Made by a program: the position numbers and the translations under genes
Source: DAOPZJ01 sp964587625
GTDB lineage: Bacteria > Bacillota > Clostridia > Oscillospirales > JAKOTC01
Reading direction: 5' to 3'
Assembly: GCA_964587625.1 (NCBI GenBank)
Contig: CAZPLU010000003.1
Span: 1-64,000 of the forward strand
Length of the DNA stretch: 64,000 nt
The notes under the pieces: generated by a model
The model's input: only the letters and a program-made list of their open reading frames with translations
Told to the model about the DNA's origin: nothing
Databases searched by the model: none
In this document: piece by piece, positions 1-9,317 of the stretch
How the letters are laid out: each line of letters opens with the position of its first letter
Numbering within the stretch: the first letter of the stretch is position 1

Positions 1-460
1 GGCATTTTTAAAATGTCTTTCTGTTTTACAACGAAAAACTGAAAGCCGATATGTAAACGGCGATATTTGGCAAAACAGTTTTCTTCCCGTCTCGTTCCCT
101 TCTTTCACATATTACATTATTTTATTTATACTAGCTTTGCTTGTTTGCCCGCTAACGCCGTTCCTGTTAGAAAGTATACGTTATGAAGATTATGTTTCAA
201 AATATTATTTGCTACATTCATGTATTTCACCTAATATATATTTTACGTTAATCATTACACGCCCGTCGCTGAATTATGGACGGAGCGGTTCAAGGGAATA
301 TCTCCGCCGCTTGGATATATATTAACGTAGACCGAAAACAAAGTAAAGAGTAAAATGAACGCTTCGCGCCCTTGACTTTTTATTCGTTTTATACTGATAA
401 ATTGCGGCGACGGGGAATATTCCACCGTGATCCCGCTTGTAATACATTGTCAAACAACTA
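1..460. other. Gene-free left edge
   Basis: I see no convincing gene here. The open frames are short, lack a Shine-Dalgarno sequence and resemble nothing I know. The stretch is visibly A+T-rich compared with the genes to its right. I also see no convincing promoter or terminator. It lies downstream of the small minus-strand membrane-protein gene that ends at 461. Confidence 0.5.
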
Positions 461-751
461 TTATAACTTGATATTAAAAATAAAAGTCAAAATAAAAACA
501 AAAATCCCGATAAACGAAACAAATAAAACCTTGTTGCTCTTTGATTTTTTATTAAACAAAAAAAATAATGCAGCCCCGACACTGATCAAAGTCGGTATCG
601 CAAGTCCCAAAGGTTTTGACATGGTCGTTCCGGCTTCATCGGGAAGCGTAACCTGCATCACCAGAGTGTCGGGTAAAATGATATAACCCACAACCGCAAG
701 CGCCAAAGCGATAACGATGACGGCAATCGCGACGATTTGTTTGCTTTTCAT
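461..751 (-). CDS. Small membrane protein, DUF1648-like
   Basis: A 96-residue hydrophobic protein with about three predicted membrane segments (residues 4-22, 48-68 and 76-94). After the first segment comes an LPDT-containing extracytoplasmic stretch and then a Lys-Pro-Leu turn. This resembles the DUF1648/SdpI-type domain, in which an LPD motif follows the first helix. I chose the ATG at 751 because AAAGGAG lies 7 bases upstream; a longer in-frame start would overlap uxaC. It follows uxaC by 25 bases on the same strand and is probably co-transcribed. DUF1648 proteins are often linked to peptide-antibiotic immunity, but that role is not shown here. Confidence 0.6.
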   Translation of the reverse strand: MKSKQIVAIAVIVIALALAVVGYIILPDTLVMQVTLPDEAGTTMSKPLGLAIPTLISVGAALFFLFNKKSKSNKVLFVSFIGIFVFILTFIFNIKL

Positions 752-776
752 CTTATGATCTCCTTTGCAATAAAAA

Positions 777-2165
777 TCACATAAGCCCGAAAAACGAATA
801 TGCGTTGTTAAAAGAAATATCCTGAACGATTTTTCCGATATATTCAATATCGTCGGGAATCAGGCTGTTTTCCATCTGTTCGCCGAGCATACCGCACAAA
901 ATCCGCCGGAAATATTCATGGCGGGTGTAGGAGAGCAGGGAGCGTGAGTCGGTCAGCATACCGATAAAACGCGGCAGCAGATACAGCCCCGCAAGCGTTT
1001 TTAACTGTTCGCGGTTGCCCTCGAGCGTGTCCAAAAACCACCACGCCGCGCCGTACTGCACCTTGCCCTGGATACCGCCGCCGCAGAAGGTCGCCGCGAG
1101 GGCTGCCAGCGCCTGCGTGTCCTTGCCGTTCAGGTTATATAAAACCGTTTTCGGAAGATGCCCGGCGTTTTCGAGCGCGTCCAAATAAGCCGCGAGCGGC
1201 CGGATATAGGGGTAATCGTCCACCGCGTCAAAGCCGGCGTTCGGCCCGATGCGGGAGAGGAGGGCGGTGTTCGCGTTTCGCAGCGCGCCGACGTGCAGCT
1301 GCATCACCCAGTTCTTTTGATGATACAATTCCCCAAGGAATAAATTCAGCCCGGAGCGGAAACGCATCGCCTGCTCGGCGGAAACTTCGCCGCCCGAGAG
1401 CGCGATTTCAAAGGCCCGATCCGCGCCCGACGGGTCAAAATCCGGTATTTCCAGAGAAATGTCGCTCGTTTTGCAACCGTTCTTCTCGAAAAAATCAGCC
1501 CGTGTTGAAAGCGCGTCGCAGAGATCTGTAAAGGTGTTTATATTCACACCCGAAACCGCCGAGAGCTTTTCGAGATATTCCCGATATCCCGGTTTATCAA
1601 TCTGAGCCGCCCGGTCGGGGCGGAAAGTCGGCAGAACCTTGGCGTTAAAATCGGATTCGGCAAGCGCGATATGAAAATGTAAATCGTCGGCCGGGTCGTC
1701 GGTGGTGCAAATCGCAGCGACATTCGAGCGCCCGACGATGTTTCGCGGCAGCATTTCGGGCGTTTGCAACCGTTCGTTGCATTCGCGGTAGACCTGTTCG
1801 CAGTTCGAGACCGTCAGCGGGTAGCCGATGTCAAAATAACGGGCGAGCTCCAGATGTGTCCAATGGTACAGCGGATTGCCGATCGCGTGCCGGATCGTAT
1901 CGGTCCAGGCGCGAAATTTTGTAAAGTCGTCCGCCTTGCCGGTGATCGTCTCCTCATCGATGCCGTTGATGCGCATGGCGCGCCATTTATAATGATCTCC
2001 GCCGAGCCAAAGCCGGGTGATGGTTTCATAAGGTCTGTTTTCTGCCAATTCCTTGGCTTCGATGTGACAATGAAAATCAAAAATCGGCATCGCGGCCGCG
2101 TAACGGCGATAAAGTTCCCGCGACCGGTTTGTATTTAAAAGAAAACGATCGTCTAAAAAACCCAT
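777..2165 (-). CDS. uxaC: Glucuronate (uronate) isomerase
   Basis: Cytoplasmic isomerase converting D-glucuronate to D-fructuronate and D-galacturonate to D-tagaturonate, the first step of hexuronate catabolism (EC 5.3.1.12). The 462-residue length is normal for UxaC. The amidohydrolase-like metal motif DFHCH is at residues 30-34, followed by the family signature LWLGGDHYKWRAMR near residue 52. The C terminus carries the conserved TDSRSLLSYTRHEYFRR stretch. AAAGGAAAT precedes the ATG. It follows dtd on the same strand. No kduI, uxaB or uxuA is seen nearby, so the rest of the pathway must lie elsewhere. The rhamnosidase and GH127 genes in this window fit a pectin- or plant-sugar-using lifestyle. 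Confidence 0.95.
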   Translation of the reverse strand: MGFLDDRFLLNTNRSRELYRRYAAAMPIFDFHCHIEAKELAENRPYETITRLWLGGDHYKWRAMRINGIDEETITGKADDFTKFRAWTDTIRHAIGNPLYHWTHLELARYFDIGYPLTVSNCEQVYRECNERLQTPEMLPRNIVGRSNVAAICTTDDPADDLHFHIALAESDFNAKVLPTFRPDRAAQIDKPGYREYLEKLSAVSGVNINTFTDLCDALSTRADFFEKNGCKTSDISLEIPDFDPSGADRAFEIALSGGEVSAEQAMRFRSGLNLFLGELYHQKNWVMQLHVGALRNANTALLSRIGPNAGFDAVDDYPYIRPLAAYLDALENAGHLPKTVLYNLNGKDTQALAALAATFCGGGIQGKVQYGAAWWFLDTLEGNREQLKTLAGLYLLPRFIGMLTDSRSLLSYTRHEYFRRILCGMLGEQMENSLIPDDIEYIGKIVQDISFNNAYSFFGLM

Positions 2166-2210
2166 AATATTTCCTTTCTGCAGGGATATAATACGCGCGA
2201 GGTGATGAAA

Positions 2211-2324
2211 ATGCCGTCAAAAAAGACCAAGTCCAAACAGACGAAGAAAAACACAAGCCCGCCGGGAACCAACACTTTCAAAAAACCGAAGCAAGACGAA
2301 AATCAAAGCGCGGCAGAGAATTAG
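2211..2324 (+). CDS. Small lysine-rich ORF (37 aa), hypothetical
   Basis: A short frame of 37 residues, rich in Lys, Thr, Ser, Pro and Asn, beginning MPSKKTKSKQTKK. GAGGTGAT sits four bases upstream of the ATG; an in-frame ATG at 2205 would add two residues. It is oriented against its neighbours: the start lies in the uxaC-dtd gap and the last few bases overlap the dtd stop codon. A TATAAT at 2187-2192 is too close to be a clear promoter. The good ribosome binding site and biased composition favour a real small basic protein, but I recognise no family and it could be chance. Confidence 0.4.
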   Translation: MPSKKTKSKQTKKNTSPPGTNTFKKPKQDENQSAAEN

Positions 2325-2761
2325 GACTCCAGTATGACTGTCACGGGGCCGTTGTTTTCGAGGTCGACCATCATGTCGGCACCGAAGACGCCGGTCTGTA
2401 CATTTTTTACGCCATTTCCGCGCAGTTGATGAACAAACCGTTCATACAGTGCCTCGGCGATTTCGGGGCGCGCGGCGGCGATAAACGAAGGGCGGTTACC
2501 ATGCGAAGCGTCGGCGCAGAGCGTGAAGTTGGAAACGGCGATGATCGAGCCGCCGACATCCTGTACCGATAAATTCATCTTATTTTCATGGTCGCGGAAA
2601 ATGCGCATCAGGGCGATTTTTTTGGCGAAAAAATCCGCGTCTTCCGGGGTGTCGCCATCTGCCACCCCCAACAATACCACAAGGCCGCAACCGATCTCGG
2701 CGGCGGTCGTATTTTCAATTGTGACGCTTGCGCGACTGACACGCTGTATAACGGCTTTCAT
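2321..2761 (-). CDS. dtd: D-aminoacyl-tRNA deacylase
   Basis: Homodimeric cytoplasmic enzyme that hydrolyses D-aminoacyl-tRNAs (and Gly-tRNA-Ala), protecting translation (EC 3.1.1.96). At 146 residues it has the usual DTD length. The two family motifs are visible: SNFTLCAD at residues 77-84 with GNRPSF just after, and the Gly-cisPro loop NNGPVT near the C terminus, which excludes L-amino acids. The start codon is one base after the metK stop, so the two genes are almost certainly co-transcribed, with metK first. The ribosome binding site is weak, which suggests translational coupling. Confidence 0.95.
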   Translation of the reverse strand: MKAVIQRVSRASVTIENTTAAEIGCGLVVLLGVADGDTPEDADFFAKKIALMRIFRDHENKMNLSVQDVGGSIIAVSNFTLCADASHGNRPSFIAAARPEIAEALYERFVHQLRGNGVKNVQTGVFGADMMVDLENNGPVTVILES

Positions 2762-2762
2762 A

Positions 2763-3914
2763 TCATTTTTTTATGGCTGCAAGCAGCTCGTCTATGCGGT
2801 CGGTGCGCTCCCAGCGGACGTCGAGTTCGGTTCTGCCGAAATGGCCGTACGAGGCGAGCGGTTTATAAATCGGCTTGCGCAGGTCGAGCCGTTCGATGAT
2901 CGCGGCGGGTCGGAAATCGAACACGCTGCCGACGGCTTTGGCGATGGTCTCCTCGCTGTATTTGCCCGTGCCGAAACACTCGACATCAATTGAGACGGGG
3001 TTTGCCACGCCGATGGCATAGGCGATCTGAATCTCGCAGCGGCTGGCGAGCCCCGCCGCGACGACGTTTTTGGCCGCCCAGCGGGTGGCGTAAGCGGCGG
3101 AGCGGTCGACTTTGGTCGGGTCTTTTCCCGAAAAAGAACCGCCGCCGTGCCGGGCGTAGCCGCCGTACGTGTCGACGATCAGTTTCCGGCCGGTCAGGCC
3201 GCTGTCGCCGTGCGGCCCGCCGATGACGAACCGACCGGTCGGGTTGATCAAAAATTTCGTTTTTTCGTCTAATAAATTCGCCGGGACGGTCTCTTTGATC
3301 ACATCGCGGATAATTTCTGCGCGCAGCTGTTCCAGCGAGATCTCCTCCGTGTGCTGGGACGAGACGACCACGGTGTCGACGCGCACGGGTTTTCCGTTTT
3401 CGAACTCCATCGTGACCTGGGTCTTTCCGTCCGGGCGGAGATAGGGCAGGATGTCGTTTTTTCGAACAAAAGCCAGCCGTTTCGCCAGCTTGTGTGAGAG
3501 CATAATCGAGAGCGGCATCAGCTCCTCGGTCTCGTCGCAGGCATAACCGAACATCATGCCCTGATCGCCCGCGCCGATCTCGGCGCCGCGGTCGACGCCG
3601 AGCGCGATGTCGGGGCTCTGTTCGTTGATCGAGGTCAGCACCGCGCAGGTGGTTCCGTCAAAGCCGTATTTGGCGCGATCGTAACCGATCTCGACGACGG
3701 TCTCGCGGGCGATTTTCGGGATGTCCGCATAGCAGTCGGTGGAGATTTCGCCCATGATAAACAACACGCCCGTGGTGCAGCAGGTCTCGCAGGCGACCCG
3801 CGCGCCCGGATCGAGCGCGATGATTGCATCGAGCACCGCGTCGGAGATCTTATCGCAGATTTTATCGGGATGTCCCTCGGTGACGGATTCGGACGTAAAA
3901 AATGTTTTTGCCAT
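2763..3914 (-). CDS. metK: S-adenosylmethionine synthase
   Basis: Makes S-adenosylmethionine from methionine and ATP (EC 2.5.1.6). At 383 residues it has normal length. Visible motifs are GHPDK at residues 14-18, the GAGDQGMMFGYA hexapeptide region, and the phosphate-binding GGGSFSGKDPTKVDRS loop. I chose the ATG at 3914 because AAAGGAAA precedes it; the frame stays open upstream but the extension does not resemble MetK. A promoter (TTGACG, 16 bases, TATAAT) lies just upstream. The 5' leader is only about 30 bases, too short for a SAM riboswitch. dtd follows after one base. Confidence 0.97.
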   Translation of the reverse strand: MAKTFFTSESVTEGHPDKICDKISDAVLDAIIALDPGARVACETCCTTGVLFIMGEISTDCYADIPKIARETVVEIGYDRAKYGFDGTTCAVLTSINEQSPDIALGVDRGAEIGAGDQGMMFGYACDETEELMPLSIMLSHKLAKRLAFVRKNDILPYLRPDGKTQVTMEFENGKPVRVDTVVVSSQHTEEISLEQLRAEIIRDVIKETVPANLLDEKTKFLINPTGRFVIGGPHGDSGLTGRKLIVDTYGGYARHGGGSFSGKDPTKVDRSAAYATRWAAKNVVAAGLASRCEIQIAYAIGVANPVSIDVECFGTGKYSEETIAKAVGSVFDFRPAAIIERLDLRKPIYKPLASYGHFGRTELDVRWERTDRIDELLAAIKK

Positions 3915-3950
3915 CTTGTATTTTCCTTTCATGCCGTCGGTATTTTTTAT

Positions 3951-3978
3951 ATTATAACACATTTTGGATTTTCGTCAA
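3951..3978 (-). promoter_or_regulatory. Promoter of metK-dtd
   Basis: Minus-strand TTGACG (3978-3973), 16-base spacer, TATAAT (3956-3951). It lies in the 68-base gap between the end of the HAD phosphatase gene and metK. The -10 is perfect and the -35 matches five of six. Confidence 0.7.
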
Positions 3979-3982
3979 GGCG

Positions 3983-4759
3983 TCACAGCAGTTCGGACAA
4001 CTCCGCCAAATCGCGCGCGACAATGTCAGGCTTGAATTCAAAGGTTCTTAAATCCGCTTCTTTCGCCTCTCCCGAGAGCACGAGGATCGAGGTGACCGAA
4101 GTGCCGCGGGCGATTGCGATGTCGGTATACAGCCGGTCTCCGACCACCGCGAGCTCCTCCGGCTCGCAACCGATGCGCCGCAGCATATAGTCGAGCGCGT
4201 GCCGGGACGGCTTGCCGAAAAATTCCGGCGCGACACCTGTGGAGGCCGTGATCAGGCGCGCCATCGAGCCGCAATCGGGGATGAAGCCGTTTTCGACCGG
4301 ACAGTTCAAATCGGGGTTGACCGCCAAAAACGGTTTTTTTGCGCGGATTAAGTCGCAGCCGACAACGAGTTTGTGATAGACCAGTTCGGTATCGAAGCCT
4401 AACACAACCAGATCAGCGTCTTCGGTCAGCGGGATGCCCGCACGGATAAAATCGGCTTTCAACAGCTCCGTGCCGATCACATAGACGCTTTTTCCGGGAT
4501 ATTCGGTCAAAATATGCTCAATGATAACCTCGTTGGAGATCAACATTTGCCCGGGCGAAATCGTGATCCCCATCCTGTTCAACTTTTTGAGATAAGCGGC
4601 CGCGTTTTTGGAGGAGTTGTTTGTAAAAAAAACAAAATCCCGTCCGGTCTCTTTCACTTTATTTAAAAACGCCGGTGTAAAGTCAAATAACTTGTCCCCT
4701 AAATAGATCGTGCCGTCCATATCCAAAATGAAATGTTTGATCCGTTTTAAGTCCCGCAT
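3983..4759 (-). CDS. HAD-IIA family phosphatase (NagD-like)
   Basis: A haloacid dehalogenase-superfamily hydrolase of about 258 residues, typical of the NagD/AraL (HAD-IIA) subfamily, which dephosphorylates small phosphorylated sugars or nucleotides. Visible motifs: DMDGTIYLGD (nucleophile Asp13 and acid Asp15), FFTNNSSKN (motif II) and GKPSRHALDYML leading to GDRLYTDIAIA (motifs III and IV). The start overlaps the uvrC stop in the form TGATG, with GAGGAGG upstream; a TTG three bases earlier is the alternative. Substrate cannot be told from sequence. It is the last gene of a rhamnosidase-uvrC-phosphatase transcription unit. Confidence 0.88.
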   Translation of the reverse strand: MRDLKRIKHFILDMDGTIYLGDKLFDFTPAFLNKVKETGRDFVFFTNNSSKNAAAYLKKLNRMGITISPGQMLISNEVIIEHILTEYPGKSVYVIGTELLKADFIRAGIPLTEDADLVVLGFDTELVYHKLVVGCDLIRAKKPFLAVNPDLNCPVENGFIPDCGSMARLITASTGVAPEFFGKPSRHALDYMLRRIGCEPEELAVVGDRLYTDIAIARGTSVTSILVLSGEAKEADLRTFEFKPDIVARDLAELSELL

Positions 4760-6621
4760 CAATATTCCTCCTCAAAAAAACGTTTCGTGCGCTCCGCCGC
4801 CTGCCTGCTCATGCCCTTAACGGCGGCAAGTTCGTCGGCGCTCGCTTTGGCGATGGCGTCGATGGTCTTGAACGCCTCCATCAGCGCCGAAATGCGCTTT
4901 TCCCCGATGCCGGGAATGTTACCGAGCACCGAGGCGGTGGTGCGGCGGGAGCGGCGGTTGCGGTGGCAGGTGATGACATAGCGGTGAACTTCTTCCTGAA
5001 TCGTGCTGACCAGCGTAAAAGCGCCGCGCGCCGACTTGATTTCAATTTCGCTGCCGTGTTCGTCCACCAGCGCGCGGGTCGTGTGGCGGCTGTCCTTGAC
5101 CATGCCGAGCACCGGGATGTCGGTCAGACCGAGTTCCGCTAGCGCGTCCTTGACCGCGCCGACTTGGCCCTGTCCGCCGTCCGCTAAAATCAAGTCGGGC
5201 CTTGCGGAAAAGGCGGTATCGTTGGAAGTATGGTTGACAAACCGCGTATATCTGCGCTTGACGGCCTCGCGCAGGGAACCGTAATCATCCTGCCCGGTAA
5301 AGCCCTTGATCAAAAACTGGCGGTAGTGGGATTTTTGCGGCTTGCCGTCGATAAAAACCACCATGCCCGCGATATTGTCCGCGCCCGCGGTGTTGGAGAT
5401 GTCATAGGACTCGATGTAGCTCAGTTTTTCAATGCCGACCAGTTTCGAGAGTTCGCCGAGCATTCCGCTCTCACGCTGTTTTCCGGTGACTTGCGTCAAC
5501 TGTTCAAAGGCGTTGTTCGCCGCCATCTGAATCAACCGGACGCCCTCGCCTTTTTGCGGAACGGTGATCGACACCTTGGAACCGCGTTTTTGCGAAAACA
5601 ATTCTTCCAGCAGTCCCTTGTCCTCGCAATCGGCGTCGATGAAGATCTTTTTGGGAAGTTCTTGCCTGTTGGCGTAATACCCGAGCAAAAAGTCGGCGCG
5701 CAATTGCGACGCCTGCGCGTTCTCCGAGGCGGTGTCGTCGATGAAATAGTGTTCCTTATTGGCGATCCGGCTTTTACGAATCGATAACACAGCAATGCAG
5801 CATTGGGTGTTTCCGCGCGTCAGCCCGAATACATCCGCCTCGGCTGTGGTGGTGTCGATCACACTCTGGGTCTTGCGGATATTTTCAATCGCATTCAGAC
5901 GATCGCGCATGGTTGCGGCCTTTTCAAAATCGAGCGACTCCGCCGCTTGTTCCATCTGTTCGGTCAAATTTTTCACAATCTCCCGGTCGCCGTCTCGCAA
6001 AAATTTTTTGGCTTCGGCGATCAGCTCGGCGTGGCGTTCGGGGGAATCATTGCCGCGCTTGCACGGCCCGTAGCACTGTTTGATAAAATAGTTCAGACAG
6101 GGTCTGCCGGTGTCCTTTTCGCCGAACACCCGGTTGCAGGTGGGCAGCCCGAAAATCGCAATCGCCTGATCGACCATCACACGCACGGTATAACTCGACG
6201 GAAACGGCCCGATGTATTCGCTGCCGTCGTCCTCCTGCCGGTGGACGGCCGTGATTTTTGACCAGGGCGGGGGTGTGATTTTAATAAAACTGACGCCCTT
6301 GTCGTCCTTGAGCAGGATGTTGTATTTCGGGCGGTACTGCTTGATCAGGTTCAATTCCAACAACAGCGCCTCGAATTCGCTGGAGGTGACGATGTAGTCG
6401 AAATCGTCGATGTTTGAAACCAATTTAATCGTTTTTGAGGTCAGGTTCCCGTAGCTGTGAAAATATTGATTGACACGGCTTTTCAACACCTTCGCTTTGC
6501 CGATGTAGATGATGTTTTTGCCCGAATTCTTCATCAGATACACGCCCGGCTGCAGCGGCAGACGGGCGGCTTTGTCCCGCAGCGCGGGGATATTTTCGTT
6601 CAGGTCGAGAAACGGATCCAT
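4759..6621 (-). CDS. uvrC: UvrABC excinuclease subunit C
   Basis: Nuclease subunit of nucleotide excision repair; it cuts on both sides of a lesion after UvrA/UvrB loading. The 620 residues show the standard order: GIY-YIG nuclease (GVYLMKN ... IIYIGKAKVLKSRV, residues about 26-50), a UVR domain (about 210-245) that contacts UvrB, the RNase-H-like nuclease domain (about 270-540), and C-terminal helix-hairpin-helix repeats (NIPGIGEKRISALMEAF and VKGMSRQAAERTKRF). It begins three bases after the rhamnosidase stop, so it has no promoter of its own that I can see. Linking a repair nuclease to a glycosidase is odd and may only reflect readthrough. Confidence 0.97.
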   Translation of the reverse strand: MDPFLDLNENIPALRDKAARLPLQPGVYLMKNSGKNIIYIGKAKVLKSRVNQYFHSYGNLTSKTIKLVSNIDDFDYIVTSSEFEALLLELNLIKQYRPKYNILLKDDKGVSFIKITPPPWSKITAVHRQEDDGSEYIGPFPSSYTVRVMVDQAIAIFGLPTCNRVFGEKDTGRPCLNYFIKQCYGPCKRGNDSPERHAELIAEAKKFLRDGDREIVKNLTEQMEQAAESLDFEKAATMRDRLNAIENIRKTQSVIDTTTAEADVFGLTRGNTQCCIAVLSIRKSRIANKEHYFIDDTASENAQASQLRADFLLGYYANRQELPKKIFIDADCEDKGLLEELFSQKRGSKVSITVPQKGEGVRLIQMAANNAFEQLTQVTGKQRESGMLGELSKLVGIEKLSYIESYDISNTAGADNIAGMVVFIDGKPQKSHYRQFLIKGFTGQDDYGSLREAVKRRYTRFVNHTSNDTAFSARPDLILADGGQGQVGAVKDALAELGLTDIPVLGMVKDSRHTTRALVDEHGSEIEIKSARGAFTLVSTIQEEVHRYVITCHRNRRSRRTTASVLGNIPGIGEKRISALMEAFKTIDAIAKASADELAAVKGMSRQAAERTKRFFEEEY

Positions 6622-6624
6622 GTG

Positions 6625-9282
6625 TTACTTCTTTTCGGCTGTCAGGTGATATTGACCGCTCGGCAGCGTGACGGCGTATTCCGAGCCGGTTGTCTTTGAT
6701 GTAAAGTCGATCGGCTTGCCATTTTCGGTCAGCGCTCCGGCATACGCGGCGGGCAAATAAAGCGTCGCCTCGCAGCCGACCGGGACGTTGATGTCGAAGG
6801 TCTGCCGGCCGTTTTTGTTGGTCCAGCGGCAGGCGACCTTGCCGTACAGGCATTCGTGCTCGGCGTTTGCGAATTCCAGCCCGCAGTCGACGGCGGGGCG
6901 CAAAATCGTATGCCTGAAGCCCGGTTTGGTTTCGTCCGGCGAGATGCCGCCGACATATTTGTACATAAACGCCGAGAGGTCGCTGAACATGTGATGGTTA
7001 TGCGAGCCGCCGCCGTTCCAGCACTCCCACAGCGTGGTCGCGCCGAGGTCGATCCACTGCTGGCAGCCCGGGAAGGTGCGCTGCGCCAGCATCTTGAACC
7101 CCAAATTGCCCTCGCCCATCGCGCCGAGCGTGTGCATCACATATTTGCAACCGAGCAGGCCGAAATCGACGTGGTCGTCGTCGCGGTGGATTTGCTCGAC
7201 CAGTTTGGCGAGCAGCGCGGGGCGCTCCTCGGGTTCGGCGAGTTCCTGAAACAGCATCGTGGCGGTTGAGGTCTGGCAGTCGCCGACGACCGTATGGGTC
7301 GCCTCGTCGTAAAACTTTTTGCGAAACGCCTTTTTGATTTTTGCGGCCAATTCGGTATAATACGCCTCGTCCCCGGGCTTACCGAGCAGCTTCGCCATTT
7401 TGGAGAGTTTTAGCGCGGCGTCGTAGAAGCATCCGGTGTCGGTGACGGCGGTCGGGCATTTAAACGAAGCCATGTTGATGGAAATCGCAGGCCCTTCGAA
7501 CGGCGCGCACCAGTCGCCGAGCCCGTAGTGCACGGTGCAGTCGTCGCTCATACTCTCCATATACGAGCAGTGCCGCTTGATGGCCTCGTAGTTCCGTTCA
7601 AGGATGTTTCGGTCGTTGTTGTAGGTGTAAATCGTCCACGGGATGTCGGTCAGGCCCATCGACCAGTCGGGGCCGTTCATGCTGTTATAGCCCCATCCGG
7701 TGGACGGCACGACGCAGGGGATCTGACCCGCGGGCCGCTGCGCGGTGCGCATGTCGTCGAGCCATTTGGAATAAAACGCCTGCGCGCCGAAGTTGATCAT
7801 AATCTGCTCGGAGGAGGCCGCGCCGTCGCCCGTCCAGCCGTTTTTCTCGCGGTGCGGACAGTCGGTCGGGATGGAATGGCAGTTCGAGAGCGTCGACCAC
7901 CGGCACAGGTGCTGCACGCGGTTGAGTAATTCGTCGGAGCAGTCGAAATGCCCCGCTTCGTCGAACGAGGTGTACATGGTCAGCCCGACCACGTCGCCGA
8001 GTTCGGGTTCGTAATCGATGCCTGAAATTTCGACGTACTGGAAGCCGTGGTAGACGAAAATCGGCTGCCAAATTTCTTCTTCGTCGCTTTTTTTAATATA
8101 TTTGTCGGTCTGGAAGCCGTGGCTCTTGATAAATCCGGAAATGGGCGCCATGTCGAGCGAACCGTCTTTTAATACGTCGGAGTATTTCATCGTGATCTCG
8201 GTTCCCGCGGGGCCGCGCAGCTTGAAGCGGGCGACGCCGGCCTGGTTCTGTCCGATGTCGAATACCCAACCGGTCTCGGTTTTCCACACCCTGACGGCGG
8301 GAAATTCGTGGTGTATCTGAATCGGTTGCAAATTCATCCCGACCGGCTGTCCGCCGGGCCCCCGGATGATTCTGGATTTTTGCCACGCGCCGTCGTCATA
8401 TCCCGCGTTCGTCCAGCCGCCGAGTTCCTTGCGCGCGTCGTAGTGCTCGCCGTTGCGGATGCCGTTGAAAAAGATCGGGCCTTCGCTCGATTTCCAGTCG
8501 GCGCGGGAGCAAATCAGCTCGCCCGTGCCGTCCTCATAAGTGATATGCAGTTCGGCGATCAACTTCGGAAAATGCCGCCAGGCGGCCTGCTTGGTGTTCC
8601 ACGGGTCCTCGGCGAAGCAGTTGTACCAGCCGTTGCCCAAAACCACGCCGACGGCGTTTTCTTTCGAGAGCATATCCTTGACGTCGTAAGTGCTGTACAT
8701 CACCGTCTCGTCGAAACGGGTGAACGGCGTGGTCAGCACGTCGTCTCCGACCTTTTTACCGTTCAGGTGCGCCTCGAAATACCCGAGCCCGCAGATCAGC
8801 AAAAACGCCTCCCGAACCGGTTTCGAAAGCTTGAATTCATGGCGCAGGTAGGGGGCTTTGAGCGTGGATGCCTCCCGTTCGGCAGCCACCGCGCCCTTGC
8901 CGATAAAACCGGCGGTGATCCAGTTGGCGTCCCAGGCCGAACCGAGTTTTCCGGTCACGAAAAACGCGGGTTCGCTGGTCACGACCTCGCCGTTTTCGCC
9001 CGTCGCAGTCACGTTCCAAAAGCACCGGCACACCGGCGGCAGCGCTTTACCCTTGTATTCGATGTGCAGCGTGTCGTCGGACCGGACTTCTCCGCTGTCC
9101 CAGAGGTCGCCGACGCCCTTTCGCAACAGCGCGGCGTCCAAAGCCACCCGGACGCGGCGGGTCTTTTGAGCCGCGCCGCGCGAGTCGGCGGCGAGCTTGT
9201 ATGAAAACCTCGGCGTCTCGTCCAGCCCGAGCGGATTTTTCAAGTAGTTGACGGTCAGATCGTATGCTTTTGTGATGCCCAT
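6625..9282 (-). CDS. Alpha-L-rhamnosidase, GH78 family
   Basis: An inverting glycosidase that removes terminal alpha-L-rhamnose from pectin, flavonoid glycosides or other polysaccharides (EC 3.2.1.40). The 885 residues fit the bacterial GH78 architecture: N-terminal beta domains, a central alpha/alpha-six barrel and a C-terminal beta domain. Clear signatures are PTDCPHREKNGWTGDG near residue 475 and ATTLWECWNGGGSHNHHMF toward the end of the barrel. I see no signal peptide, so it probably acts on oligosaccharides taken into the cell. It is the first gene of a tight unit with uvrC, driven by the promoter at 9318-9346. No rhamnose catabolic genes adjoin it. Confidence 0.93.
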   Translation of the reverse strand: MGITKAYDLTVNYLKNPLGLDETPRFSYKLAADSRGAAQKTRRVRVALDAALLRKGVGDLWDSGEVRSDDTLHIEYKGKALPPVCRCFWNVTATGENGEVVTSEPAFFVTGKLGSAWDANWITAGFIGKGAVAAEREASTLKAPYLRHEFKLSKPVREAFLLICGLGYFEAHLNGKKVGDDVLTTPFTRFDETVMYSTYDVKDMLSKENAVGVVLGNGWYNCFAEDPWNTKQAAWRHFPKLIAELHITYEDGTGELICSRADWKSSEGPIFFNGIRNGEHYDARKELGGWTNAGYDDGAWQKSRIIRGPGGQPVGMNLQPIQIHHEFPAVRVWKTETGWVFDIGQNQAGVARFKLRGPAGTEITMKYSDVLKDGSLDMAPISGFIKSHGFQTDKYIKKSDEEEIWQPIFVYHGFQYVEISGIDYEPELGDVVGLTMYTSFDEAGHFDCSDELLNRVQHLCRWSTLSNCHSIPTDCPHREKNGWTGDGAASSEQIMINFGAQAFYSKWLDDMRTAQRPAGQIPCVVPSTGWGYNSMNGPDWSMGLTDIPWTIYTYNNDRNILERNYEAIKRHCSYMESMSDDCTVHYGLGDWCAPFEGPAISINMASFKCPTAVTDTGCFYDAALKLSKMAKLLGKPGDEAYYTELAAKIKKAFRKKFYDEATHTVVGDCQTSTATMLFQELAEPEERPALLAKLVEQIHRDDDHVDFGLLGCKYVMHTLGAMGEGNLGFKMLAQRTFPGCQQWIDLGATTLWECWNGGGSHNHHMFSDLSAFMYKYVGGISPDETKPGFRHTILRPAVDCGLEFANAEHECLYGKVACRWTNKNGRQTFDINVPVGCEATLYLPAAYAGALTENGKPIDFTSKTTGSEYAVTLPSGQYHLTAEKK

Positions 9283-9317
9283 GATAAAATTGTCCCTTTC
9301 CGAAAAATAGTACCTTT

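Noticed and set aside
137..325. 62-codon ORF near the left edge
   Set aside because: No Shine-Dalgarno, no recognisable sequence, and composition like non-coding DNA.
3915..3950. SAM riboswitch ahead of metK
   Set aside because: The leader after the promoter is only about 30 bases, too short for any known SAM aptamer.
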